Assembly (NCBI RefSeq): GCF_026241195.1
Contig: NZ_JAPFQO010000011.1
Coordinates: forward strand, 1-64,000
Direction of reading: 5' to 3'
Origin: Pontibacter anaerobius
Lineage (GTDB): Bacteria; Bacteroidota; Bacteroidia; Cytophagales; Hymenobacteraceae
Length of the DNA stretch: 64,000 nucleotides
Positions 17,754-27,887 of this stretch are shown here, piece after piece. The position numbers were made by a program, and so were the translations under genes. The notes under the pieces are model-generated. The model saw only the letters and a list, made by a program, of their open reading frames with translations, was not told the DNA's origin and searched no databases. Numbering within the stretch: the first letter of the stretch is position 1; every line of letters starts with the position of its first letter.

Positions 17754-18878
17754 TCAATAAATCCAATCGGATTTAAAACCAATATTATTTGCCATTTGCA
17801 TAAGTGGTCGTATCGACTCACCTAATTTTATTTCAAACATTTCCTTGGTAATTGTAGTCAAGCCTGAGAAGTCTTGTCCAAACAGGATTAAGTAATCTTC
17901 TAATAGGCTGTCTTTCTTAGGAATATTGTTCTCTAAGAGAAAGGAGAAAGCACTGTATTGCCGGGAACTCAAAGCAGGAAAATAGTTTGAGATTGACGGT
18001 AGGGAGTTTCCCTTAGAGGAGTTCACATGTTTCGGTATTGGCAGTAAATTCCACAATAAGTCATGGGTAACATAACTCCATGGAACAAAATGATCGATAG
18101 AAAATTTAGAAGGCGCTACTATCGCAGATGAGTAAGGGCAAGTATAAGTTGGGTTTTGGTGCAAATACAATTTCCAGAATGAAGTTGCCTGGCTAAGATT
18201 TCTGCTTTGAGGGCGGAATAGCTTTTCAGATAGTCCAGGTACATGGGGATTATGCTTTTGCAAGAACCGCACAAGTTCAAAGTAGGTGAAACCTCTAAGG
18301 GTATGGAGGTGCCGCTGTAAATAAGAAACCCAAAGTGGGTGTAGCTCAACGCTCGCATCCTGATCATGATAGCGATACATCACCCTGCCATGGGTAGTGC
18401 TGAACAGGTGATCTGCTATTCCAGGGGTAGCCCGGTCCCCTTGGTGGTCGCTAAGACCTTTTAAGACTTCCGAGATAAAAGGCTTTTGAAAACGGTAGGG
18501 AACATACCTTACCAGTGTCTTTACTTGCTTCGTAATTATCGTAAGTTTTTCCCCTGAAACACTTTTCTTTATTTGACGGTAGAGGTTTGAGGCACCGGCT
18601 GAAGTATTAAATTGTATTTCCTTTGACAAAGTCTCGGCGATAGGCTTGAAACTATCCAGCTTCCCGAAGGATAGCTTATAGAAATCAAGCGGATACCATA
18701 CCAAGGATAACATCCGCAAGGCTAAATCATCCACCTTCATGACAGCTTGGTCTGGATTCTCCTCCAACGAATCCAGGATAGCTAAAAACCAATAATATTT
18801 GTACGAGTTGGTGACGTGCCGGTATACGCCAGCCAATCGCTCAACCGGTAAAAAATTCTCTGAGGGTAATACTTGCAT
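17754..18878 (-). CDS. HNH endonuclease-domain protein
   Basis: This is 374 residues from the ATG at 18878; a TTG at 18917 would add 13 residues but starts less like the family. The C-terminal part, about residues 245-300, has the HNH pattern: YTCPYSSAI, then SIDHFVPWSYVTHDLLWNLLPIPKHVNSSKGNSLP, with His in DHF, Asn in WNL and Asn in NSSKGN. The N-terminal 230 residues (LPVERLAGVYRHVTNSYKYYWFLAIL) contain no motif that I can name and could be the target-recognition part. It is divergent from the XRE–dptFGH operon, sharing a 220-bp regulatory region. An HNH enzyme beside a phosphorothioation system may be an extra restriction component, or an independent type IV-like enzyme. Confidence 0.7.
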   Translation of the reverse strand: MQVLPSENFLPVERLAGVYRHVTNSYKYYWFLAILDSLEENPDQAVMKVDDLALRMLSLVWYPLDFYKLSFGKLDSFKPIAETLSKEIQFNTSAGASNLYRQIKKSVSGEKLTIITKQVKTLVRYVPYRFQKPFISEVLKGLSDHQGDRATPGIADHLFSTTHGRVMYRYHDQDASVELHPLWVSYLQRHLHTLRGFTYFELVRFLQKHNPHVPGLSEKLFRPQSRNLSQATSFWKLYLHQNPTYTCPYSSAIVAPSKFSIDHFVPWSYVTHDLLWNLLPIPKHVNSSKGNSLPSISNYFPALSSRQYSAFSFLLENNIPKKDSLLEDYLILFGQDFSGLTTITKEMFEIKLGESIRPLMQMANNIGFKSDWIY

Positions 18879-19100
18879 GGTCGTATGGCACGAAAGATAC
18901 TTAAAGGCGTTCACCAAGTAAGTTACTAATAGCTAAGCTACTTGTACATAATACTTGTCCTTAACTAAAATAAGGCGCCAAAATATAAATATTTCTGCTA
19001 ATTATTATGATATAGATATGGCTAAATTTATATATACCGCTTTAAACAGGTACTAATCTTAATTGTTATTTACAACATTTGTTAGATACTATATTACAGA

Positions 19101-19337
19101 ATGAAAGATCTGACAGATGAGGAAAAAGAGCTTCTTTCAAAGCTCGGGCAACGAATAAAGGAACTTCGCATCAAGAAAGGCTACACAAACTACGAACACT
19201 TTGCTTACGAGCATGGGATATCCAGAACACAGTACGGTAGTTACGAAACAGGAGAAAATTTGAAGTTTCTAACCCTAGTAAAGGTGCTGAAAGGATTGGA
19301 TGTGTCACTTTCCGAGTTTTTTTCAGAAAACTTTTAA
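19101..19337 (+). CDS. XRE-family transcriptional regulator
   Basis: This 78-residue, single-domain Cro/CI-type helix-turn-helix protein has the order GQRIKELRIKKGYTNYEHFAYEHGISRTQYGSYETGENLKFLTLVKVLKGL, with the recognition helix around SRTQYGSYE. It is followed by dptF after only 13 bp, so it heads the dptFGH operon. It is also divergent from the HNH gene. Phosphorothioation clusters are often controlled by DndB. No dndB exists here, so this protein is the obvious candidate for controlling restriction; that part is inference. Confidence 0.85.
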   Translation: MKDLTDEEKELLSKLGQRIKELRIKKGYTNYEHFAYEHGISRTQYGSYETGENLKFLTLVKVLKGLDVSLSEFFSENF

Positions 19338-19350
19338 CCTATTTTTTGCT

Positions 19351-21102
19351 ATGAACAAACATCCATTAGTGTATGAGCTGCAAAAGCTGAAAGATTCCTC
19401 TAAAGAAGCCGTAGCGCATAGTGATCTCTCTACCGATGATGCCTTTAAGCGGTATTTACACATTGAGCGGTATGTTGAAACAGTATTAAGGGATATTGTA
19501 CAGAAGGCGTCTCAGGTTCCGCACCCAGTGTTGCTTTTGATATGCGGTAATGTGGGGGACGGCAAATCCCACTTGCTCTCCTGCTTAAACAATGATGTGG
19601 AGCTAAGAACGTGTTATCAGTCTTTTAGTGTTCACAATGATGCCACTGAAAGCTTTAGTCCTGACGAGAATTGCATTCAGACCCTAACCCATATCTTGGA
19701 GCCTTTCGCAGATGATAACATTGACAAAGGGCACTGCTGTAAACAAATCCTAGCTATCAACTTAGGCACGCTGAGTAATTTTCTGGAGGAGCGTAAGGAC
19801 CGTTTTTCAAAGTTAAAGCACTTTGTAGAAAACCAAGGGATCCTGGAACTAGCTCAGATAAAGGAAGATACCTACCGCGAGGGTAGCATCTTTCAATACA
19901 TTAACTTCACTAACTACCATTTTTTTGAATTAACAGAGGAGGGCATCAAGCCAACGATCTTCCAAAAATTGCTGGACCGTTTAGCGCTTCAGGAAGACTC
20001 CAATCCGGTATTCGCGGCTTACCAAAGATTACTTGCTTATGAGTGGAGCGACAGGTGCCCGGTGAGGTACAACTATGAGTTTTTATTTGATCCGAATCAT
20101 CGTGCGGTGCTGGCGGATTTACTTGTTAAAGCGATCATCAAAGAAAAGCAGATTATTTCCTTTCGGCATCTGCTGAACTTTGTGCACGACATGCTTGTCC
20201 CGCACCAGTTCTCTTATGAGGATTTAGAGCAATACGGAAATAAGATTAAAAGCTTTAAATTTAAGACGAGGGTGCGATATTATACGCCTTATTACCTTTT
20301 CGAGCACCCCACGCTGTCCAAGCTATTTGCAACTCTCACAAAGCTCGATCCCTGCGCAGACAGGGATGAACGATTAGATGAGCTTGCCATACAGCTCTTC
20401 ACCAGTACCAGTCCCATTGAAGTCTTTAAACAGCATGTGCAGCATATTACTTTCTATTTGCGCAAGATAGTAGAGGCGTTGAACAGTGACCAAGACGCGT
20501 TGTTTAAGCTTTTTATTCGTTTGGCTTTTTTCCAGTCCCGTGGAGAGCTGTTTACAGATCCCTATTTCCAAGCCTTCACCAAGGCGCTCTATGCCTTCAA
20601 CAGAAAAGATGCCCTAGGTTTGCGAAGTACCAATGAAATTGTAAAGGCAGCGGTTGAGAAATGGAACGGTAGCACCCATGGCAAAAACAATGTGATGCTT
20701 CCAAGTGCATCCAAAAGGTACAAATACAGGGTATTCAAAAACATTAGCCTGCAGTCTGTTTTGCCTACTCCAGATCAAAAAGCGAATATAGCCGTACTGC
20801 ACCAGTTTTTCCCTCAGCTTCGATTTGAGTTTAGATCTCCAGTAGGACAGGACACACAACAAATAGATGTTGACTATGCACTCTATGTGCTTTTGTGTAA
20901 GATTAACCAAGGGTACAGGCCCAATAAATTAGATAGGAATAACTACATAATCTTCGTTCGATTTGTAGACCTGTTGATCAATACCGGCAACAGTGGCAGT
21001 ACTGAATCAATGCTGTATGTGGACGAAATAAATCTGGGTGGGCCTCTAGATTATAGCTTTTCCCAAAATGAGTATGGAGAGTATGTCTTTGAAAAACTTT
21101 AA
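19351..21102 (+). CDS. dptF: phosphorothioation-dependent restriction protein DptF
   Basis: This is 583 residues from the ATG at 19351; an earlier Met at 19300 would overlap the XRE gene in another frame. It is a P-loop ATPase with a Walker A at LLICGNVGDGKSHLLSCL (about residues 65-82). The N-terminal LYELQKLKDSSKEAVA-type helix typical of DptF comes before it (here HPLVYELQKLKDSSKEAVAH). DptF acts with DptG and DptH to restrict DNA lacking phosphorothioate. The three genes are contiguous here, with dptG 7 bp further on. Length and order are normal for the family. Confidence 0.85.
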   Translation: MNKHPLVYELQKLKDSSKEAVAHSDLSTDDAFKRYLHIERYVETVLRDIVQKASQVPHPVLLLICGNVGDGKSHLLSCLNNDVELRTCYQSFSVHNDATESFSPDENCIQTLTHILEPFADDNIDKGHCCKQILAINLGTLSNFLEERKDRFSKLKHFVENQGILELAQIKEDTYREGSIFQYINFTNYHFFELTEEGIKPTIFQKLLDRLALQEDSNPVFAAYQRLLAYEWSDRCPVRYNYEFLFDPNHRAVLADLLVKAIIKEKQIISFRHLLNFVHDMLVPHQFSYEDLEQYGNKIKSFKFKTRVRYYTPYYLFEHPTLSKLFATLTKLDPCADRDERLDELAIQLFTSTSPIEVFKQHVQHITFYLRKIVEALNSDQDALFKLFIRLAFFQSRGELFTDPYFQAFTKALYAFNRKDALGLRSTNEIVKAAVEKWNGSTHGKNNVMLPSASKRYKYRVFKNISLQSVLPTPDQKANIAVLHQFFPQLRFEFRSPVGQDTQQIDVDYALYVLLCKINQGYRPNKLDRNNYIIFVRFVDLLINTGNSGSTESMLYVDEINLGGPLDYSFSQNEYGEYVFEKL

Positions 21103-21109
21103 CTGAGCG

Positions 21110-22582
21110 ATGGAAACTTACATTAATGTGGAGGAGGATTTAAAAGGATATTTTGTCCTGGACCAAGACGGTACTATCAAGGAGTTCAAGCATAGGCCAC
21201 CCACGAAGATTTTATTGTTTCCATATAATACGAAGATGGAGCCAAACTTAGGCAAGGTTCTGAAGCAGGACCTGAAGAACTTCGACGGGTATGTGGGCAA
21301 ATGCTATAGGATGGTCTTGCAAAAAGACTTTTCAAATGAATTGAAAAGCGCCAAAAATTATGGTGAGCATCTAAAGCAGACTGTTCTAGAGAACATAGTC
21401 GCACAGACAAAGACAGAACCGTTGCTTGAAGATAAATTGCGGGCAATCGTTGACTCCCTTTACTTTGATGAATTAAACTTAGTAAAGTACGGTCCTCAGG
21501 CGCAGCGTTATCTCAATTGGGCTACTCCTAATAATACTCTTGATAAAACAGCAGCATTCATAAAGGATGTGTTCATTGACGAGGAGTTAGAGAAGCTGTT
21601 TGCAGCGCACGACATTCACGAGGAGCATATGCTCAACCAATTGGTTAATAGTTCTTTGCCAGCTTTAAAAGACTATGATTACACGTTGTCGAGCTACCAT
21701 GTGTTGGATCAGGATGTAGTACGTCTTTTCAAAAGGGATATGCTATACCTTGCATCCAATAAGAAGTCTTTCCTGAATGATGTTGAGAAGCTTTTTAAGT
21801 TTTATTACTTTTTCTATGTATCCAGGGCGGTCTTCAGACTTAATGATTTCTTCTCACCAAAGGATCACCCGTTGTATTTTACGCTGGAGGAAGAGACTTT
21901 CTCAGAATCCAGAAGAGCTTATGATGCCGGTTGGAGGCAACTTGAATCCAGAATAGGCAATTTGTTTTCCCATGCAATCGGCTTGGATCTGCTTAACCAT
22001 TTAAATCTTCCAGGCAGTAACAAGACCTATGATTACATGGCGCTGAAACAACACTACGAAGGTCTTGACGACAGCGCCAAGGAAATCCTGATCCTTGCCG
22101 TTAAAGGTATCTCTGAAGTTTACCAACGCTATGTTCCCGATGTTGAAGGTGATTGGCAGGACTTCGATGATCAATTCGTTAGCTCCTTGAATAAAAGGAA
22201 AATCACCGATGCTTTTGAAGTAGCAGTCTACAAGCTTTGGTTTATGATTGAGTACCAATTTGAGCATTCAGGAAGAAGGAAACCAAAGGGGAACTATGCG
22301 AACTGGTTTGTTTTCTTTTGCCGTGAAAATTTCCTTAAGAACAGGGGAAGAAACGGATTCTCGCTCAGCCTTAATCACAGCATGCTTTTGTTTCTTACCA
22401 AGCTGTGCATAGGCAATCACCATAAAATCCGCTTAAAAGACCTCTGGCTTGAATACAAAGCTAGAGGAATCTCCTTTGATGATGCTAGCCAGCAGGCCAT
22501 TATTTCGCTGTTTGAAAAGATAAATTTATTAGAGAAGAAAAGTGATAGTGGAGACGCACAGTATGTTAAAGCAATTCTATAA
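21110..22582 (+). CDS. dptG: phosphorothioation-dependent restriction protein DptG
   Basis: This 490-residue protein lies between dptF and dptH. It carries no enzymatic motif that I can identify and is largely helical. Assignment rests on position, size and the opening (METYINVEEDLKGYF, then LLFPYNTKMEP), which resembles DptG. In characterised systems DptG is required for restriction together with DptF and DptH. The stop overlaps the dptH start by 20 nt, indicating translational coupling. Confidence 0.75.
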   Translation: METYINVEEDLKGYFVLDQDGTIKEFKHRPPTKILLFPYNTKMEPNLGKVLKQDLKNFDGYVGKCYRMVLQKDFSNELKSAKNYGEHLKQTVLENIVAQTKTEPLLEDKLRAIVDSLYFDELNLVKYGPQAQRYLNWATPNNTLDKTAAFIKDVFIDEELEKLFAAHDIHEEHMLNQLVNSSLPALKDYDYTLSSYHVLDQDVVRLFKRDMLYLASNKKSFLNDVEKLFKFYYFFYVSRAVFRLNDFFSPKDHPLYFTLEEETFSESRRAYDAGWRQLESRIGNLFSHAIGLDLLNHLNLPGSNKTYDYMALKQHYEGLDDSAKEILILAVKGISEVYQRYVPDVEGDWQDFDDQFVSSLNKRKITDAFEVAVYKLWFMIEYQFEHSGRRKPKGNYANWFVFFCRENFLKNRGRNGFSLSLNHSMLLFLTKLCIGNHHKIRLKDLWLEYKARGISFDDASQQAIISLFEKINLLEKKSDSGDAQYVKAIL

Positions 22583-25500
22583 TTACCTGGCAGATAGTTT
22601 ATTTCATTTCTTTGAGGCATCAGCCTTGCTGAAAGCTGGTGACCGCTATTCCCTTCACCTGGAAAAAGAGGAAAATGTATGCGCCTTTTATGAAAGCCTG
22701 ATCAGTTACAGGCCAGAAGCCACATCAGATTTTCACTACAGGCATACGGTGGAAGCGAAAGAGTTTGTATCCCATAAGGTAAATATCAATGGTATTGATC
22801 TTATACTGGCTACCAGTGAACAAGCTACGGAGCATTACTTGACGACCTTGCGTAATCAGGTGGCCGGGCAATTAGGGGCTTTTCAGGAAACAGCTATTGT
22901 TATACTGTACAGTGGTAAACTGGACAGTTTACTGGGGGGGAGCGGGGACTTGTCTAAAGCGGGGATGCCGCTTAACTTCTCTGATTTCTCTGACAATCTG
23001 ATGAAGCGCATAGCTGACTCCTCTTTCAGCGCAGTAAAGAAAGTTATTCTGCAAGAAGCCGTCTCTAGGAAGCTAAAAGAGCTTCATACGGATAGCGCCA
23101 CTATTTTTGATCTGGCAAATGTGGTTGGGTTGTACCAAAAAGGCACTATCGAACAAGGGGACTATGCTGCGCTGGGGCTCTTTCCGCATGAGGAGTTAGA
23201 GTCATTTACTGATACCGACACGGTTCGTAAAGCGCTGGAAGAAAACCAAAAGTGGTTTTCCAACATTGAGTATGTTGTAAGGCATGGAGAAATCAGCAGG
23301 GACCTTGACAGGAAGTTAACGCCAAAGGGCATCAAAAGCCTAGAGGAAAGGCTTGTGGATGATCGTTGGAAGGAATTCGACTTTTCATCAATAAGCAAAT
23401 GGGCTAAAGTAAAAGACAAAACCAAACCTGCGCTTTACCTGGATACAAACCCAGTGGCACATTCGGAGGGGGTGTTTGTCTGGGACAGGCCCCAGGCGGA
23501 AACTATAGCCAAAAGGAGGGAACGCAACATTCTTGTGTTCAATCCACTTGCTGAATATCCTATTACGGTCACGCTCGGGTTTGACGATACCTTAAAGGGC
23601 AAGTTGAAAACGGAAGGTACTGCTCGAGCGAAGGGAGAAGTTAGCGTGGAAGGTAAGAACATAAAAGTGAAGCTAGTTGCACCGGCAGTTAACAGTGACT
23701 TTCTGTACTTTGAGTTCCACGATGAAAAAGCCAAGACGAATAAATATAAGTTCAAAGTTTGGTCTTTACCTTTCTCACCCGCATTGTTTGAAGGGGTTGA
23801 GGCCTGCTACACGATTGGTAAGCAGGGGCATCTCATCCTAAGTACAGATGGAGAATTGACCCTAAACCGTTCCAGCAAGCTGAAGGAGTATGCGACCGTA
23901 TTAGCTACCGGTGATCAGTTTGAGTTAAAAGAAGACCAGAAATTGACGCTGCGTGTGGACCCGGAGGCAGAGGAGGAGATCATACCTTTCACGACAAGTT
24001 TCCAAGGAATTCAGATGCAGATGTGTGTCAAGCAAGCTGTTGAGTTACCAAAGAGTATCAAGGGGTGGGAGGTATGGCAGGATAAACGTATTTATTCGGA
24101 GAGCTATAGACATGTCTATAACAGCGACTTAAGCACATTAAAGCTTTACTTCCGAAACCAGGAATTCACAGTCCGGGATGAATTCAGAAAGACGCTTCTG
24201 CTTGAAATAAAGCTTTTTGAAAGTGATGGACTTTGCTGGCATGAATACGAGAATGGGGAGTTAGAGGGGAGAGACCTACGCCTTTCACAAGCTATGAAGC
24301 AGGCTTTTACCGACTTTGTGCAATTCTATAGAGACCGGGATCAGTTACCAAGCCTGACCTATATGGGCGAGGCACTGAATGATAAAGCACAACGCTATGT
24401 AGAGGTTTTCCTGGACGAAGTAAACATGATCAAGGAAGATAGTGTGCTGGACGAAAATGAGGAGGCTGACTTGTTTTTGCTTGGTACTGTTATAGAAAGT
24501 TTTGGGCGTCGTGTTGTCAAAATTTCGCCTGTACATCCACTAGTGGTTGCTTACCAGCTAGAACTAAACAGTCAGGTGGGCGGATTAAAACTGTATGAGG
24601 CAGTACTCAAAAAACTAACGCCTCTTAACCTGTTGCCGCTGATCCATTGGGAAAATCCACGGAAGCTAAACGATCCTGTCCTGTACGCCAGCAAAGAGAA
24701 CAGCCACTCTCCCGAATGGATTTACTTTAGCAATGATCTGCACTTCAAACAGTTCGCTGGCAGGGAATTTATAAGGAGCTTGGTAATGACAAAGTTGAAG
24801 GACTTCTCAAGTAATTTTAATTACCTCTTTTTCTACGACAGGAGAACTCCCTTGAAAATAAATGTTGTCAATATGGGAGACTGCCTGCAGGTGTTGCAGG
24901 GAATATTTGACTACTACAAGAAGCTTGTATATGATGGAGCCAGTCCGCATGAGCTGCGACCAATAGATTTATTTATTTACGGTTCAGACAGGTATGTAAC
25001 TGCTTTTGAGAAAATGGCGCACCTGTCTGAGAAGGAAGATATTGAGGAGGCTTTTGACATTAGTGTTAATTCAGCCAACCATGACCTAGATGATTTAATC
25101 AATGCCCTCCGAGACAAGATTCACTTTTACACACGTGACCTCAAAAAAGAGTGTGAGTATGCACATCTCACCTTTTACCAGTTCGATAGTGCAGATGTAA
25201 CGAAGGCTTATTCCATGATGGACAATGTGCCCTCTGGTTTGTCACTGGATGGACTGATTTCGGATGTACCGTCATATTACGATAACCAAGCGTACATTAC
25301 AGGTTTTGGGACAAAGTACCATGGCAGGGATAACTTGCTTTTAGAGACAACGAAGGCCTACAATGCCTTGGCTAGGGTTTCCTTCACAAAAAACCCCTTT
25401 GAGAAAAACAAAAGCCTAAGCACAAACATTGACACGAACATTAAGCACAAGCTTGACGAGCTGTACATGCATTCTCAATGGGTTACTTTTGTAGACCCAC

Positions 25501-27773
25501 ATTTTGACCTTTCATTTTTCAAAGACAAGAATGACCTGATAATTATTCACTACAGTGACCAATACAGCAATGCGAGCGGCTTTGATGCTATAACAGTCAC
25601 CCGCAAAACCGAGCAATACCAATTTATGCTCCAAGAGGTCTTAAGGCAGAAAAACGTCTCCTATGCGGATTACAATATTCGTCGGTTGATTGACCTCTAC
25701 AATGCCATCAACGGGGAGTGGCTTTTAAGACTGATTGGCAGTAAAGATGAGAACCTGCGGAGAGAGAAATTAAGTATACTTTCGGCTGTTAAGAGCTTCT
25801 TAGCCTACTATGATCATCCCGATATCATTTGGGTACCCGTTTCACTTGAAGAGATTTTAAGGATTTCGGGCGGAGCAGGATTAAAGCAGAAAGAAGGATT
25901 GTTTTCTGGGAAGAACCTTGGGGCAACTGAATACCATTGTGATGATCTGTTGATGATTGGCTTGTTTGAAGTGAATGGAACCCTGCATGTCCAGTTCTAT
26001 CCAGTAGAGGTAAAGATCGGTAAAAACAACCCGGATGTACTCAAGAAGGCTAGATTACAAGCGTTAAAAACAAAGCAGCTTATCTATGAACATTTAACAG
26101 ATGAGGAAAATCCTTTCCTAGCGAAATTGTACAGGAGCTTTTTTGCCAAAATTGCAGTGATGAATGCCAGTAAAATGCAGCTTTACGGGGTATGGCCTAA
26201 CAAAAGGTGGGATAAGATCACCGAATTATATCGGAGCCGCTTGCTGAATGACGATTTTGTAGTCTCTAATTTACTCTCCGGGGAGATACGGGAGTATGCC
26301 GTTTTTGCCTTCACACAGGATGCGCTTTCAAGAGAGTATACTTTGGACGAAGACAACCGGGGTATATCCGTTACTTTCTTGGAAGAAGATGGCTATAACT
26401 ATCTTGTCAAAAGTATTGACGAATTGAAAGTGTGGTTGTTCCATACAAAGAACAGCATTGAAACCCAAAGATTACTGGCCTCTTTAACGCCTTTAGATTC
26501 TGATCCTGTTGTTGGTTACGTGGAGGAAGTGAATGGAGCAGATACGGACATCGAAGGATATGCTGAGGAAAGCTCATTAATTGAGGAGGAAGAACAGGAT
26601 ATAGGTTTGCTTGGTGAAATGGAAAGGCCCATGCGCATTGTTTTCGGAGAAGAAATCAATGACAGAGAACAGGTCTACTGGTATCCTACGACCACAAGTA
26701 AGGTCATGCACACTAACACGGGGATTATCGGGACAATGGGTACGGGTAAGACACAGTTTACCAAGTCGTTGATCACGCAACTGCACTTGGAAGGGAAGCA
26801 CAACGTTGGAGGAACCTCCGTTGGGATTCTTATTTTTGACTACAAGGGCGACTACATCAAGCATGATTTTGTACAGGCGACGAATGCGAAGGTTTATAAC
26901 CTGTACCACTTGCCGTATAATCCCCTAGCAATAGATATAAGCTCAAATGCCATGCCGCTCTTGCCCTTGCATATTGCCGCCACGTTACAGGAAACCATTG
27001 CGACAGCTTTCAATCTCGGTATTAGGCAAAAAGCTACTTTAAGGGACGTGATCCTGCAGGCCTATGAAGAAAAAGGAATACACAAAGTAAATCAAGCTAC
27101 ATGGGCGAACACAGCGCCAACCATTGCCGATATCTGTGAAATCTATCTTTCGGATGAGACAAACTCAAAAGATAGTCTTCATGCAGCTTTGACACAGCTG
27201 TTTGAGTATGAGATTTTTCAACCCGACGGCACCAAGACCAGTTCGCTGTACGATTTACTTGATGGCGTTACTGTCATTAACCTATCAGGGTACAGTGAGG
27301 CCATCCAAAATCTCGTAGTGGCCATTACCTTAGATGCCTTTTACTCCCAGATGCAAAAGCATGGGCATAGCCGTATAGCAGGCGACTATAGGCAGCTGAC
27401 TAAGATGATTTTAGTGGATGAGGCGGATAATTTCCTTAGCAAGAATTTCATTTCCTTGCGGAAGTTATTAAAAGAAGGCAGGGAGTTTGGCGTGGGTACT
27501 ATTCTGTCTACGCAGTTTGTCGATCATTTCTCAACAAGTGATAATGACTATTCTCAGTATATACTTACCTGGATTGTTCACAGGGTGAATGAGGTGAAAG
27601 GAAGAGAAGTAGAAGCTTTATTCTCGGTATCAGATAAGGATCAGAAGGAGAATCTAATTCAACGCATCAAAAAGCTTGAAAAGCACCATAGCCTGGTAAA
27701 CCTGGCAGGTTCGCCCCCTATTATCATGGAGGATAGGGCCTTCTGGAAATTATTGGCAGAAATAGTGACATAA
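22563..27773 (+). CDS. dptH: phosphorothioation-dependent restriction protein DptH (HerA-like ATPase)
   Basis: This is 1736 residues from the ATG at 22563; the GTG at 22542 is less likely because MLKQFYNYLADSL is a good N-terminus. The C-terminal 400 residues are a HerA/FtsK-like motor: Walker A GTMGTGKT (1390-1397) and Walker B ILVDEADN (about 1615-1622). Before it, around residues 1125-1150, DDLLMIGLFEVNG followed by QFYPVEVKIGK has the spacing of a PD-(D/E)XK nuclease core (E-V-K). This is therefore the likely cleaving subunit of the restriction complex. The N-terminal 1000 residues have no recognisable domain. The gene overlaps dptG and is followed by a strong terminator at 27801-27850. 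Confidence 0.85.
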   Translation: MLKQFYNYLADSLFHFFEASALLKAGDRYSLHLEKEENVCAFYESLISYRPEATSDFHYRHTVEAKEFVSHKVNINGIDLILATSEQATEHYLTTLRNQVAGQLGAFQETAIVILYSGKLDSLLGGSGDLSKAGMPLNFSDFSDNLMKRIADSSFSAVKKVILQEAVSRKLKELHTDSATIFDLANVVGLYQKGTIEQGDYAALGLFPHEELESFTDTDTVRKALEENQKWFSNIEYVVRHGEISRDLDRKLTPKGIKSLEERLVDDRWKEFDFSSISKWAKVKDKTKPALYLDTNPVAHSEGVFVWDRPQAETIAKRRERNILVFNPLAEYPITVTLGFDDTLKGKLKTEGTARAKGEVSVEGKNIKVKLVAPAVNSDFLYFEFHDEKAKTNKYKFKVWSLPFSPALFEGVEACYTIGKQGHLILSTDGELTLNRSSKLKEYATVLATGDQFELKEDQKLTLRVDPEAEEEIIPFTTSFQGIQMQMCVKQAVELPKSIKGWEVWQDKRIYSESYRHVYNSDLSTLKLYFRNQEFTVRDEFRKTLLLEIKLFESDGLCWHEYENGELEGRDLRLSQAMKQAFTDFVQFYRDRDQLPSLTYMGEALNDKAQRYVEVFLDEVNMIKEDSVLDENEEADLFLLGTVIESFGRRVVKISPVHPLVVAYQLELNSQVGGLKLYEAVLKKLTPLNLLPLIHWENPRKLNDPVLYASKENSHSPEWIYFSNDLHFKQFAGREFIRSLVMTKLKDFSSNFNYLFFYDRRTPLKINVVNMGDCLQVLQGIFDYYKKLVYDGASPHELRPIDLFIYGSDRYVTAFEKMAHLSEKEDIEEAFDISVNSANHDLDDLINALRDKIHFYTRDLKKECEYAHLTFYQFDSADVTKAYSMMDNVPSGLSLDGLISDVPSYYDNQAYITGFGTKYHGRDNLLLETTKAYNALARVSFTKNPFEKNKSLSTNIDTNIKHKLDELYMHSQWVTFVDPHFDLSFFKDKNDLIIIHYSDQYSNASGFDAITVTRKTEQYQFMLQEVLRQKNVSYADYNIRRLIDLYNAINGEWLLRLIGSKDENLRREKLSILSAVKSFLAYYDHPDIIWVPVSLEEILRISGGAGLKQKEGLFSGKNLGATEYHCDDLLMIGLFEVNGTLHVQFYPVEVKIGKNNPDVLKKARLQALKTKQLIYEHLTDEENPFLAKLYRSFFAKIAVMNASKMQLYGVWPNKRWDKITELYRSRLLNDDFVVSNLLSGEIREYAVFAFTQDALSREYTLDEDNRGISVTFLEEDGYNYLVKSIDELKVWLFHTKNSIETQRLLASLTPLDSDPVVGYVEEVNGADTDIEGYAEESSLIEEEEQDIGLLGEMERPMRIVFGEEINDREQVYWYPTTTSKVMHTNTGIIGTMGTGKTQFTKSLITQLHLEGKHNVGGTSVGILIFDYKGDYIKHDFVQATNAKVYNLYHLPYNPLAIDISSNAMPLLPLHIAATLQETIATAFNLGIRQKATLRDVILQAYEEKGIHKVNQATWANTAPTIADICEIYLSDETNSKDSLHAALTQLFEYEIFQPDGTKTSSLYDLLDGVTVINLSGYSEAIQNLVVAITLDAFYSQMQKHGHSRIAGDYRQLTKMILVDEADNFLSKNFISLRKLLKEGREFGVGTILSTQFVDHFSTSDNDYSQYILTWIVHRVNEVKGREVEALFSVSDKDQKENLIQRIKKLEKHHSLVNLAGSPPIIMEDRAFWKLLAEIVT

Positions 27774-27800
27774 GTCTGAGAAGAGGCTCTGCCATTTGTG

Positions 27801-27854
27801 AAAGAGCGGTAGGTGAGCACATGTAAATATGCTGTCAGCTACCGCTCTTTTGCT
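27801..27854 (+). terminator. intrinsic terminator after dptH
   Basis: Arms AAAGAGCGGTAG (27801-27812) and CTACCGCTCTTT (27839-27850) are perfectly complementary. They enclose a loop that can itself pair, and T residues follow. It should end the XRE–dptFGH transcript 28 bp past the stop and separate it from dndA. Confidence 0.8.
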
Positions 27855-27887
27855 TAAATTAGTGGCTGATTATTGGTTCAGATAGAG

